This document shows, piece after piece, positions 1 through 8,483 of a DNA stretch of 64,000 nucleotides. Positions within the stretch are counted from its first letter, which is position 1, and each line of letters starts with the position of its first letter. Where the stretch lies: the NCBI GenBank assembly GCA_965198895.1, contig OZ240676.1, positions 1 through 64,000 on the forward strand. The letters are read 5' to 3'. The position numbers and the translations under genes were made by a program. The notes beneath the pieces are model-generated. The model saw only the letters and a list, made by a program, of their open reading frames with translations. It was not told the origin of the DNA and ran no database searches. The DNA comes from LMUY01 sp965198895. Its GTDB lineage: Bacteria > Pseudomonadota > Alphaproteobacteria > Acetobacterales > Acetobacteraceae.

Positions 1-2481
1 AATCCGAAGGGCAGCGTCGACGGGCCTCGCCAGTCGCTGGCCATCTACGACAACGACCAGCTCACGACCGGCGAGCAATACGGCAACGTCATCCTGGCCT
101 ATCGCAACGGCGCCCCGGTTCGGGTGAAAGACATCGGCGTCGCGGTCGACGGGCCGGAAAACGCCCGCCTCGCCGGTTGGCAGAACGGCCATCGCGGCAT
201 CCAATTGCTGATCTTCAAGCAGCCCGGCGCCAACGTGATCGATACGGTTGCTCACATCCGGCAGGAGCTGCCGCGCCTGCAGGCGGCGATCCCGCCCTCC
301 GTCCACGTCGACACCGTGATGGATCGCACGCTCACGATCCAGGCTTCGGTGAAGGACGTCCAGTTCACCCTGATCCTGTCCATCTCCCTCGTGGTAATGG
401 TGATTTTCGTCTTCCTGCGCAATTTCTGGGCGACGATCATCCCCAGCATCACCGTGCCATTGGCGCTGGTCGGCACCTTCGCCGTCATGTTCCTGCTCGG
501 CTACAGCCTGGACAACCTCTCGCTCATGGCGCTCACCATCGCGGTGGGCTTCGTGGTGGACGACGCCATCGTCATGCTCGAGAACATCTACCGCTACGTC
601 GAGGAAGGCATGAACCCGATGGACGCCGCGCTGAGGGGCGCCGGCGAAATCGGCTTCACCATCATCTCGATCAGCATCTCTCTGATCGCCGTATTCATCC
701 CGTTGCTGCTGATGGGCGGCATCGTCGGCCGCCTGTTCCGCGAGTTCGCCATGACGGTGAGCATTGCCGTGGTCGTGTCCGGCGTGATTTCGCTGACGCT
801 GACGCCAATGATGTGCTCGCGCTTCCTCAAGCACCATCACGGCGAGCATGGCCGCATGTACAAGTTCGTCGAGGCGATCTTCGACGGCATGATCGGCTTC
901 TACCGCCGCACCCTCGATATCGCGCTGAAATACCGCTTCGTCACGCTCTGCATCTTCTTGGGTACTGTCTGCGTGACCGGCTACCTCGCCGTGATCATCC
1001 CCAAGGGGTTCTTTCCCACCCAGGACACCGGCATCATCGTCGGAATCACTCAGGGCGCGCAGGACATCTCGTTTGCGGAGATGGCGCAGCGGCAGATGGC
1101 GCTGGCGAAGGTGGTCGGCGATGACCCCGACGTGCAGGCGTATTCATCGTCGATGGGCGCCGGGTTGGGCGGGCAGACCGGTAACAATGGTCGCCTCTAC
1201 ATCAGCCTGAAGCCTTGGGAGGACCGTACTTCAGACGCGCAACAGATCATCCGCCGCCTGGCCGACAAGGCAAAGAGCGTTCCAGGCGCCCAGTTGTTCA
1301 TGCAGGCCGGCCAGGACATCAACATCGGCGGCCGCCTGGCGAAAACGCAGTACCAGTATACGTTGCAGGACGCGAACATCGCCGAGCTCTATCAGTGGGC
1401 GCCCAAAGTCCTCGCGAAACTCGGCACCCTCCCCTCGCTGCGTGACTTGGCTACCGACCAGCAGATGGCGGGAACCACGGCTACGCTGACCATCGACCGG
1501 GACGCCGCGTCCCGCTTCGGCATCAATCCGCAGGTCATCGATGACACGCTCTACGATGCATTCGGGCAGCGGCAGATTACCCAGTATTTCACGCAGCTGA
1601 ACTCCTACCACCTCATCCTGGAAGTGCCGCCGGGCATGCAGGGCGAGGCCGAAACACTGAACAAGCTGTACGTGAAATCTTCGAGCGGGGCCGCCGTGCC
1701 GCTCAGCACGTTCGTGAAGATCGACACGGCGCCGGTCTCTCCGCTGTCGATCTCCCACCAGAGCCAGTTCCCGTCGGTCACGCTGTCGTTCAACCTCGCA
1801 CCGGGGGCGGCGCTCGGCGACGCGGTCACGGCGATCCAGACCGCGATGCAGCAACTCGGGACGCCAGCGTCCCTCACCGGGACGTTCCAGGGCACCGCGC
1901 AAGCGTTCCAGTCGTCGCTTAGCTCGGAGCCCTACCTGATCGCGGCCGCGGTGATCGCGGTCTACATCATCCTCGGCATCCTCTACGAGAGCTACATCCT
2001 GCCGCTTACCATCCTCTCCACCCTGCCTTCTGCTGGCGTCGGGGCGTTGCTGATGCTGATGATCGGCAAGTTCGACCTGTCCATCATCGCCATGATCGGC
2101 GTCATCCTGCTGATCGGGATCGTGAAGAAGAACGGCATCATGATGGTGGATTTCGCCATCTCTGCCGAACGACGCGATGGCGAGACGCCGCTCAACGCCA
2201 TCCGGCAGGCTTGCCTGCTGCGCTTCCGGCCCATCCTGATGACGACGATGGCGGCCCTGCTCAGCGGCCTGCCGTTGATGTTGGGCAGTGGCGCCGGATC
2301 CGAACTGCGCAAGCCGCTCGGGTATGCCATGGTGGGTGGCCTGCTGCTCAGCCAGGTGCTTACGCTCTACACGACGCCGGTCATCTACCTGTATCTCGAC
2401 AAGCTGCAGCATTGGCTGGCGCCGCGTCGTCGTAGCCACATGCCGGCATTGGCCGAGAAAATGGGCGCAACCGCCGATTGA
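1..2481 (+). CDS. RND multidrug efflux permease, MdtB/MdtC-like (5' end outside window)
   Basis: Inner-membrane proton-driven efflux permease of the HAE1 RND family. The reading frame is open from base 1, so only about the last 826 residues are present; full-length members have about 1040, so roughly 200 N-terminal residues lie upstream. The proton-relay helix carries the acidic pair in GFVVDDAIVMLENIYR (near bases 547-594). The downstream segment, with GFTIIS and LLLMGGIVGRLFREFA, is typical of MdtB/MdtC. A second block of membrane helices follows near bases 1930-2400. The adaptor gene would be expected upstream. Substrate cannot be read from the sequence. Confidence 0.93.
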   Translation, partial: NPKGSVDGPRQSLAIYDNDQLTTGEQYGNVILAYRNGAPVRVKDIGVAVDGPENARLAGWQNGHRGIQLLIFKQPGANVIDTVAHIRQELPRLQAAIPPSVHVDTVMDRTLTIQASVKDVQFTLILSISLVVMVIFVFLRNFWATIIPSITVPLALVGTFAVMFLLGYSLDNLSLMALTIAVGFVVDDAIVMLENIYRYVEEGMNPMDAALRGAGEIGFTIISISISLIAVFIPLLLMGGIVGRLFREFAMTVSIAVVVSGVISLTLTPMMCSRFLKHHHGEHGRMYKFVEAIFDGMIGFYRRTLDIALKYRFVTLCIFLGTVCVTGYLAVIIPKGFFPTQDTGIIVGITQGAQDISFAEMAQRQMALAKVVGDDPDVQAYSSSMGAGLGGQTGNNGRLYISLKPWEDRTSDAQQIIRRLADKAKSVPGAQLFMQAGQDINIGGRLAKTQYQYTLQDANIAELYQWAPKVLAKLGTLPSLRDLATDQQMAGTTATLTIDRDAASRFGINPQVIDDTLYDAFGQRQITQYFTQLNSYHLILEVPPGMQGEAETLNKLYVKSSSGAAVPLSTFVKIDTAPVSPLSISHQSQFPSVTLSFNLAPGAALGDAVTAIQTAMQQLGTPASLTGTFQGTAQAFQSSLSSEPYLIAAAVIAVYIILGILYESYILPLTILSTLPSAGVGALLMLMIGKFDLSIIAMIGVILLIGIVKKNGIMMVDFAISAERRDGETPLNAIRQACLLRFRPILMTTMAALLSGLPLMLGSGAGSELRKPLGYAMVGGLLLSQVLTLYTTPVIYLYLDKLQHWLAPRRRSHMPALAEKMGATAD

Positions 2482-2552
2482 CCATGCCGTGCCGGTAGAG
2501 GGCGCGGTATGATCCTCCTCTAACGCCGGCTGAATCGGCAGGGGGAGGATCG

Positions 2553-4193
2553 ATGCTCGGACTGATGCAAACGCGACCGCTGATGATCTCGTCGATCATC
2601 CAGCACGCCGCCCGCAACCATGGCACGACCGAGATCGTCTCGAAGACCGTCGAGGGCACGATCCACCGCACCACCTACCGCGAGACCGAGCGCCGGATGC
2701 GGCGTCTCGTGCGCGCGATGCAGCGGCTGGGCGTCAAGGAGGGCGACCGGGTCGGGACGCTTGCCTGGAACGGCTTCCGCCACCTCGAAGCCTATTACGC
2801 AGCGCCGGGCATGGGCGCGATGTACCATACGATCAATCCGCGCCTGGGGGTGGAGGACATCGCCTACATCATCGCCGATGCCGGCGATGCGGTGCTGTTC
2901 GCCGAGGCCAGCTTCGTGCCCTTGCTCGAGGCGTTGGCGCCCCGGATCGCCGTCCGCCACATCGTGATGATGACGGACCAGGCCAACCTGCCGGAGGTGA
3001 AACTCGCGCCGGGCATGTCGCTGCACTGCTACGAGACGCTGCTGGCCGAGGCGGATGACGACTTCGCCTGGCCGGAGTTCGACGAACAGACCGCGGCCGG
3101 GCTCTGCTACACGTCGGGCACCACCGGGCGGCCCAAGGGCGTGCTGTATAGCCATCGCTCGACCGTGCTGCACGCCTACGCCGTCAACATGGCCGACGTG
3201 TTCGGCCTGCGGGCGCGCGACCGGGTGATGCCGGTTGTACCGATGTTCCACGTCAACGCCTGGGGGACGCCCTTTGCCGCGCCGATGGCCGGTGCCAGCC
3301 TGATCCTGCCGGGCCGGCATCTGGACGGGGCCAGCCTCACGGCGTTGATGAACGAGGAAAAGGTCACCACCTCCGCCGGTGTGCCGACGATCTGGCTCGG
3401 TTTGTTGCAGCATCTGCGCGCGACTGGCGCACGGCTGGACACGGTGAAGTCGCTGGTGATCGGGGGTTCGGCCTGTCCGCCGATGCTGATCGACGCCTTC
3501 GCCCGCGAGTACGGGGTGCGGGTGGACCACGCCTGGGGCATGACCGAGATGAGCCCGCTCGGCACCTACAATGCCCCCAAGGCCGGCGAGGATACGATGC
3601 CGCCGGACGCAGTCGTGGCCCGGCGGTTGAACCAGGGACGCGGGATTTTCGGCGTCCAGATGAAGATCGTCGGCGAGGCCGGGACGGAACTGCCCTGGGA
3701 TGGCGTCGCGTTCGGCGACCTGATGGTGCGTGGGCACTGGGTCTGCAAGCGCTACTATGGTCCGGACGCCACCGGCGGCGCCGATGCCGACGGCTGGTTT
3801 GCGACCGGTGACGTCGCCACGATCGACCCGGACGGCTACATGTCCATCACCGACCGGTCCAAGGACGTCATCAAGTCGGGCGGCGAGTGGATCAGTTCCA
3901 TCATGCTGGAGAACATCGCGGTCGCCCATCCGGATGTGGCGGAGGCCGCGATCATCGCCGCTGCCCACCCGAAATGGGACGAGCGCCCACTCCTGCTGGT
4001 GGTACCGCGCGAAGGCCACACCATCGACCCGGCCGCGTTGCTGGCGAGCTACGAGGGTCAGGTGCCGAAATGGTGGCTGCCGGATGGGGTGCTGTCCGTC
4101 ACCGAACTGCCGCATACGGCGACCGGCAAGCTCAACAAATTGGCGTTGAGGAATGAGTACGGCCAACATTTCTTTAAAACCGTTGCGGCGTAG
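2553..4193 (+). CDS. AMP-forming acyl-CoA ligase, DmdB/AlkK type
   Basis: ANL-superfamily ligase that activates a carboxylic acid to its CoA thioester through an acyl-AMP. The P-loop-like motif YTSGTTGRPKG is at residues 186-196, the ATGD hinge motif near 418, and the C-terminal catalytic lysine is in TATGKLNK near 525. At 546 residues it has the usual length. The MLGLMQ N-terminus resembles methylthiopropionyl-CoA (DmdB) and medium-chain (AlkK) ligases. A strong Shine-Dalgarno GGGGAGG sits just before the ATG. It stands alone on the plus strand, pointing toward a minus-strand beta-oxidation operon. Exact substrate is uncertain; a medium-chain or methylthio acid is the family expectation. Confidence 0.9.
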   Translation: MLGLMQTRPLMISSIIQHAARNHGTTEIVSKTVEGTIHRTTYRETERRMRRLVRAMQRLGVKEGDRVGTLAWNGFRHLEAYYAAPGMGAMYHTINPRLGVEDIAYIIADAGDAVLFAEASFVPLLEALAPRIAVRHIVMMTDQANLPEVKLAPGMSLHCYETLLAEADDDFAWPEFDEQTAAGLCYTSGTTGRPKGVLYSHRSTVLHAYAVNMADVFGLRARDRVMPVVPMFHVNAWGTPFAAPMAGASLILPGRHLDGASLTALMNEEKVTTSAGVPTIWLGLLQHLRATGARLDTVKSLVIGGSACPPMLIDAFAREYGVRVDHAWGMTEMSPLGTYNAPKAGEDTMPPDAVVARRLNQGRGIFGVQMKIVGEAGTELPWDGVAFGDLMVRGHWVCKRYYGPDATGGADADGWFATGDVATIDPDGYMSITDRSKDVIKSGGEWISSIMLENIAVAHPDVAEAAIIAAAHPKWDERPLLLVVPREGHTIDPAALLASYEGQVPKWWLPDGVLSVTELPHTATGKLNKLALRNEYGQHFFKTVAA

Positions 4194-4248
4194 TCGAACG
4201 CAGTCAATCGCGCGGCGTTGAAACCATGCAACTAACGGAGTTACCGCT

Positions 4249-4482
4249 ATGAAGACGATCCTTGCCGCCGCGGCCGCCATCCTACTCGCAGCCTCCGCCC
4301 TGCCGGGTGCTGCACAGGCCGCCGGCTGCGCATCCGGCGCCGCTATGGGTGGCGTCGCCGGTCATGTGGCCGGCCATCACGCATTGCTGGGCGCCGCCGC
4401 TGGCTGTGCTATCGGCCACCACGAGAACGCCAAGCAGCAGCGCCGTGCTGCCGCGACCGCGCCCGCCTCACAACCGCAATAA
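4249..4482 (+). CDS. Small secreted glycine-zipper-like protein, copy 1
   Basis: A 77-residue protein of unknown function. The N-terminus MKTILAAAAAILLAASALPG is a clear Sec signal peptide with probable cleavage after AQA (about residue 24). The mature part has two short glycine/alanine-rich segments, each preceded by a cysteine-containing GC (AGCASGAAMGGVAGH, LLGAAAGCAIGHH), with histidine pairs at their ends. It ends in a low-complexity Ala/Gln/Pro tail. ACGGAG lies upstream of the ATG. The next gene is a paralogue with the same plan, 24 bases downstream, so the pair looks like a tandem duplication. Function is not recognised; a glycine-zipper envelope protein is a guess. Confidence 0.7.
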   Translation: MKTILAAAAAILLAASALPGAAQAAGCASGAAMGGVAGHVAGHHALLGAAAGCAIGHHENAKQQRRAAATAPASQPQ

Positions 4483-4506
4483 CTCCACTACGGTCGGAGA
4501 GACCTC

Positions 4507-4761
4507 ATGAAGACGATCCTCGCCCTCGCCGCCCTGGTCGCGGTGGGCTCCGTCGCAGCCCCGCGTGATGCAGCGGCTATCGGCTGCCTGTCCGGTGCCG
4601 CCGTCGGCGGTGTCGCCGGTCACTTCGCGGGCCACCATGGCTTGCTTGGTGCTGCGGCCGGTTGTGCCGTTGGCCACCACGAGGCCGTCGTGCGGCATCG
4701 TCGTGCTGCCGCCGCCTACAACAATGGCGGTGCGTACAGCAACCGCCCCTACCAGCAGTAG
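4507..4761 (+). CDS. Small secreted glycine-zipper-like protein, copy 2
   Basis: An 84-residue paralogue of the preceding gene. It has the same MKTILA start, a signal peptide ending near DAAA, and the same core of two Gly/Ala segments with Cys and His-His (GVAGHFAGHHGLLGAAAGC). Only the tail differs: here it is Tyr/Asn-rich (YNNGGAYSNRPYQQ). GGAGAG precedes the ATG. Both copies keep the cysteine and His-His positions while the tails diverged, which suggests selection on the core. No function is assigned. Confidence 0.7.
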   Translation: MKTILALAALVAVGSVAAPRDAAAIGCLSGAAVGGVAGHFAGHHGLLGAAAGCAVGHHEAVVRHRRAAAAYNNGGAYSNRPYQQ

Positions 4762-4783
4762 CCTACGCTTTTGGGGGCGGCCA

Positions 4784-5926
4784 TCAGGTCGCCTCCAGAA
4801 CGCCCCCGGCTTTAGCGAGCTGTGCCAGGTGCGTGTCGGCGTCACCGAACAGCAATTCGATCATCGACATACGTTTGAAATAGTGGCCGACCATGTATTC
4901 CATGGTGACACCGATGCCGCCGTGGAGTTGGACCGCCTCCTGGCCAATCTTGCGTCCCGATCGCCCGATCTGCACTTTCGCGGCGGCAACGGCCTTGTGA
5001 CGCTCGCCAGCGTCGTCATCCGCCGACATCATCGTCGCGAGCAGCGCCATGGAGCGGGCTTGCTCGAGCATCACGTACATGTCCACCGCGCGATGTTGGA
5101 GCGCTTGGAATTCGCCGATGGCGCGGCCGAACTGCTTGCGCTGCTTCATGTAATCGACCGTCGCCGCATGCATCGACGACATCACGCCCACGGCCTCCGC
5201 CGCCACATAGGCCAGCGCCTCGTCCACGGCGCGCTCGATATGGGGCAGTGCACCCGCCGGGTCACCGAGCGGCACGCCGGTCGCACCGGCCAGCGAAATC
5301 TCGGCCGCACGCAACCCGTCCTGCGTCGGATAGCCACGCACCGAGACGCCCTCACCCGGGACATCCACCAGGAACAAGCCGATCCCCGAGCGGTCGCGCG
5401 TGGCACCCGCGGTACGCGCGGTCACCAGCAGTTTCTGGGCGGTGTCGCCGTGCAGCACGACGCCCTTCTCGCCCTCGAGCCGCCAACGCGCACCGTCCTT
5501 ACGGGCGATGGTGGTTACGTTGTGCAGTTCGTAGCGGGATTGCCGCTCGACATGGGCGAAGGCGAGCAGCAGTTCGCCGGCGGCGACTTGGGGCAGCAGC
5601 TCGGCCTGTGTCGCCGCATCGGCCGCACGGCGGATTAGTCCACCGCTCAGTACTACGGTGGCGAAATACGGCTCCAGCACCAAGCCGCGGCCGAAGGCTT
5701 CGGCGACGATCATCGTCTCGACCGGGCCCCCACCGAACCCACCATGCTCCTCGGCAAATGGCAGGCCCAGCAGCCCGAGTTCGGCGTATTGCGCCCACAT
5801 CGTCCGGCTCCAGCCGCCGTCCTCCTGCATGAAGCCGCGGCGTTGCTCGAAGCCGTACTTATCGGCGATCAGGCGGTCGACGCTATCCTTGAGCAGGCGC
5901 TGATCGTCGTTGAGGTCGAAATCCAT
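4784..5926 (-). CDS. pimD: Acyl-CoA dehydrogenase, PimD-like small subunit
   Basis: FAD-dependent acyl-CoA dehydrogenase of 380 residues, the last gene of a minus-strand pim-like operon. The N-terminal helical domain starts MDFDLNDDQRLLKDSVDRL. The middle beta-domain is about residues 120-220, and the C-terminal four-helix domain contains QRKQFGRAIGEFQALQHR and QLHGGIGVTMEY, both hallmarks of the family. By position it matches PimD of the Rhodopseudomonas palustris pimFABCDE operon, where PimC and PimD are thought to act together on medium-chain dicarboxyl-CoA esters. A perfect 18-bp palindrome separates it from the large-subunit gene upstream. The pairing with PimC is inferred from gene order. 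Confidence 0.88.
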   Translation of the reverse strand: MDFDLNDDQRLLKDSVDRLIADKYGFEQRRGFMQEDGGWSRTMWAQYAELGLLGLPFAEEHGGFGGGPVETMIVAEAFGRGLVLEPYFATVVLSGGLIRRAADAATQAELLPQVAAGELLLAFAHVERQSRYELHNVTTIARKDGARWRLEGEKGVVLHGDTAQKLLVTARTAGATRDRSGIGLFLVDVPGEGVSVRGYPTQDGLRAAEISLAGATGVPLGDPAGALPHIERAVDEALAYVAAEAVGVMSSMHAATVDYMKQRKQFGRAIGEFQALQHRAVDMYVMLEQARSMALLATMMSADDDAGERHKAVAAAKVQIGRSGRKIGQEAVQLHGGIGVTMEYMVGHYFKRMSMIELLFGDADTHLAQLAKAGGVLEAT

Positions 5927-5962
5927 GGTCCATATTCGCCTTGGTTGATAGTGCGGGAGATC

Positions 5963-6003
5963 GCCCTGTCCCTCTCCCGTCCTTCACGGGAGAGGGACAG
6001 GGC
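5963..6003. repeat. Perfect 18-bp-arm palindrome between pimC and pimD
   Basis: Arms 5963-5980 and 5986-6003 are exact reverse complements around a CCTTC loop. The CCTCTCCC/GGGAGAGG core matches the other pyrimidine-rich palindromes in this window. It lies in the 85-base gap between two co-directional genes. It could act as an attenuator or mRNA-stabilising hairpin, but no T-tract follows on the minus strand, so a simple terminator is unlikely. Confidence 0.85.
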
Positions 6004-6011
6004 AGAGGCGA

Positions 6012-7220
6012 TTAAAATCCCAGGATGGCCTTTGCGACGATGTTGCGCTGGATCTCGTTCGACCCGCCGTAGATCGAGATCTTGCGCCAATTGAAATAGG
6101 TCGGGGCTGCCTCCGCGGCGTAGTCCGGGCCGATCGACATCGGGTCGTTGTCACCCTCGGCCTCGTTCTCGGGTAGGTAAGGCATGGCGTAGGGGCCAAC
6201 TAATTCCATCAGCAGTTCGGTGGTGGCTTGCTGGATCTCGGAACCCTTGATCTTCAGGATCGAGCTCGCCGGGTTAGGCTTGCCCTTCGCGTGGTCGCGC
6301 GCACTCGCCACCACCCGCAGCTGCGTCATTTCCAGCGCCCGCAGCTCGATCTCCACCGCGGTCAGTTTCTCGGCGAAGTGGCGGTCCTCGATCATGGGCT
6401 TGTCGCCGATCCGCTCCAACTTCGCGAGTTCGCGCAACCGCAGCAGCCGCGCCTTCGACACGCCGACGCGGGCGATGCCGGTGCGCTCGTTGCCCAGCAG
6501 GAACTTGGCATAGTCCCAGCCTTTGTTCTCCTGCCCGACCAGGTTGCCATAGGGCACGCGCACCTCGTCGAACCAGACCTCGTTCACCTCGTGGCCGCCA
6601 TCCAGGGTTTGGATCGGGCGCACGGTGATGCCGGGCGTCTTCATGTCGATCAGGATGAAGGAGATGCCTTCCTGCTTCTTGGCCGCATTCGGGTCTGTGC
6701 GGCACAGACAGAAGATCCAGTCGGCGTATTGCGCGAGCGTGGTCCACGTCTTCTGGCCGTTGACGATCCACTCGTCGCCCTCCCGCCGCGCCGTGGTGCG
6801 CAGCCCGGCCAGATCCGACCCGGCGCCGGGTTCGGAGAAACCTTGGCACCACCAGATGTCCAGGTTGGCCGTTGGTGGCAGAAAGCGCTGCTTCTGCTCC
6901 TCGCTGCCGAACTCGGCGATCACCGGGCCGACCATGCTGGTGTTGAAGGCCAGCGGGGCGGGAACGGAGGCGGTCTGCATCTCGTCCAGCCAGATGTAAG
7001 ACTGCACGGACGTCCAATCCTTGCCGCCCCACTGCACCGGCCAGTGCGGTGTCGCCAGGCCGGCAGCGTTCATGGCGCGCTGGGTGACCTGCAGGTCGTG
7101 CTTGGAGACGTGCTCGCCCCGGCCCGCCTTTTCGCGGATCTCGGCCGGGATCTGGGTGCGGAAGAAGTCGCGCATCTCCTGGCGGAAGGCGCGTTCCTCG
7201 GGGGTGAAGCTTAGGTCCAT
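6012..7220 (-). CDS. pimC: Acyl-CoA dehydrogenase, PimC-like large subunit
   Basis: A 402-residue FAD acyl-CoA dehydrogenase. It has an N-terminal helical domain (MDLSFTPEERAFRQEMRDFF), the flavin-domain motif WCQGFSEPGAGSDLAG, WIVNGQKTWTT, and a C-terminal helical domain ending in the family signature YGGSNEIQRNIVAKAILGF. It is the fourth gene of the pimF-A-B-C-D-like unit, 72 bases after the thiolase gene, with a palindrome in the gap. Together with the next gene it would introduce the alpha-beta double bond into dicarboxyl- or medium-chain acyl-CoA. Substrate assignment rests on operon order; a general fatty acyl-CoA dehydrogenase is the alternative. Confidence 0.9.
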   Translation of the reverse strand: MDLSFTPEERAFRQEMRDFFRTQIPAEIREKAGRGEHVSKHDLQVTQRAMNAAGLATPHWPVQWGGKDWTSVQSYIWLDEMQTASVPAPLAFNTSMVGPVIAEFGSEEQKQRFLPPTANLDIWWCQGFSEPGAGSDLAGLRTTARREGDEWIVNGQKTWTTLAQYADWIFCLCRTDPNAAKKQEGISFILIDMKTPGITVRPIQTLDGGHEVNEVWFDEVRVPYGNLVGQENKGWDYAKFLLGNERTGIARVGVSKARLLRLRELAKLERIGDKPMIEDRHFAEKLTAVEIELRALEMTQLRVVASARDHAKGKPNPASSILKIKGSEIQQATTELLMELVGPYAMPYLPENEAEGDNDPMSIGPDYAAEAAPTYFNWRKISIYGGSNEIQRNIVAKAILGF

Positions 7221-7244
7221 ACTGCCTGCTTTCTTGGTGTGGCA

Positions 7245-7281
7245 CCCCTCACCCCGGCCCTCTCCCTCAAGGGGAGAGGGA
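7245..7281. repeat. CCCCTCACCCCG-type palindromic repeat
   Basis: A pyrimidine-rich block (CCCTCACCCCGGCCCTCTCC) followed by CTCAA and the complementary GGGGAGAGGG. It is the same sequence type and orientation as the copy at 58561-58594, and lies between the thiolase stop and the pimC start. Confidence 0.8.
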
Positions 7282-7292
7282 GAAGGGAGAGG

Positions 7293-8483
7293 CTAGTGGA
7301 TGATTTCGAATAGGCCGGCAGCGCCCTGGCCGCCACCGATGCACATGGTGACGACGGCGAGCTTGGCACCCCGGCGGCGGCCCTCGATCAAGGCGTGGCC
7401 GGCCATGCGCGATCCACTCATGCCGTAGGGGTGGCCTATGGCGATCGACCCGCCATCGACGTTGAGCCGATCGTTCGGGATCCCCAGCTTGTCGCGGCAA
7501 TACAGCACCTGGCTGGCGAACGCCTCATTCAGCTCCCACAGATCGATGTCCTCGATCGTCAGCCCCTTGCGCTGTAGCAGGCGCGGAATGGCGTAGATCG
7601 GCCCAATCCCCATCTCGTCCGGCTCGCACCCGGCGGTCGCGTAGCCGCGGAAGATGCCGAGCGGCGTCAGCCCCAGGCGCTGCGCCTCCTCCGACGACAT
7701 CATCACGCAGGCGGACGCGCCGTCACTCAACTGGCTGGCGTTGCCCGCGGTGATGAACTGATCCTCACCCCGCACCGGCTTCAGTTTGGCCAGCCCCTCC
7801 AGCGTCGTATCGGGGCGGTTGCACTCGTCGGACGTGAGCGTCACCTCCTCCTGGCTGACCGCCTTCGTCGCCTTGTCCACGACTTCCTTAATCACGGTCA
7901 GCGGAACGATCTCCTGCGACAGCCGGCCGGCCTGTTGCGCAGCGGCGGTGCGTCGTTGCGACTCAAGCGCGTATTCGTCCTGCGCTTCGCGGCTGATGCC
8001 GTAGCGCTGGGCCACGATGTCGGCGGTTTCGATCATCGGCATGTAGATGTCAGGCTGATGCTCGCTCAGCCATTCGTCGCGGTAATGGAACTGGTTCATG
8101 TGAAACTGCACCAGGCTGATCGACTCCAGCCCGCCGGCCACCGCCACGGGCGCACCATCATTCAGGATGCGCCCCGCCGCCAACGCCATCGCCTGCAGGC
8201 CGGAGGAGCAGAAGCGGTTCACCGTCATCGCCGACGCGGTCGGCGGAATGCCGGCGCGCAAGGCCGCCTGCCGCGCGATGTTGCCGCCGGTCGCGCCCTC
8301 GGGGTTGGCACAGCCCATCACCACGTCCTCGACGGAGGCCGGGTCGACCCCGGCACGCTCCATCGCGGCGCGGATGGCGTGGCCGCCGAGATCGGCGCCG
8401 TGGGTGATGTTGAAGGCACCGCGCTGCGCCTTGCCGATCGGCGTGCGGGCGGTGGAGACGATCACGGCTTCGGTCATGCTCAT
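7293..8483 (-). CDS. pimB: Acetyl-CoA acyltransferase (thiolase), PimB-like
   Basis: A 396-residue thiolase that cleaves 3-ketoacyl-CoA with CoA to release acetyl-CoA. The acylated cysteine is C92 in NRFCSSGLQAMA. The C-terminal catalytic histidine and cysteine are in GGSIAIGHPYGMSGSR and VVTMCIGGGQGAAGLFE. The chosen ATG overlaps the stop of the upstream ligase gene as ATGA (8480-8483), which implies translational coupling; a second ATG two codons later (8477) is also possible. It is the third gene of the pim-like operon. Confidence 0.93.
   Translation of the reverse strand: MSMTEAVIVSTARTPIGKAQRGAFNITHGADLGGHAIRAAMERAGVDPASVEDVVMGCANPEGATGGNIARQAALRAGIPPTASAMTVNRFCSSGLQAMALAAGRILNDGAPVAVAGGLESISLVQFHMNQFHYRDEWLSEHQPDIYMPMIETADIVAQRYGISREAQDEYALESQRRTAAAQQAGRLSQEIVPLTVIKEVVDKATKAVSQEEVTLTSDECNRPDTTLEGLAKLKPVRGEDQFITAGNASQLSDGASACVMMSSEEAQRLGLTPLGIFRGYATAGCEPDEMGIGPIYAIPRLLQRKGLTIEDIDLWELNEAFASQVLYCRDKLGIPNDRLNVDGGSIAIGHPYGMSGSRMAGHALIEGRRRGAKLAVVTMCIGGGQGAAGLFEIIH

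Noticed and set aside
2520..4280. Long antisense open frame opposite the acyl-CoA ligase
   Set aside because: The sense strand carries a full ligase with all motifs; the antisense product is low-complexity.
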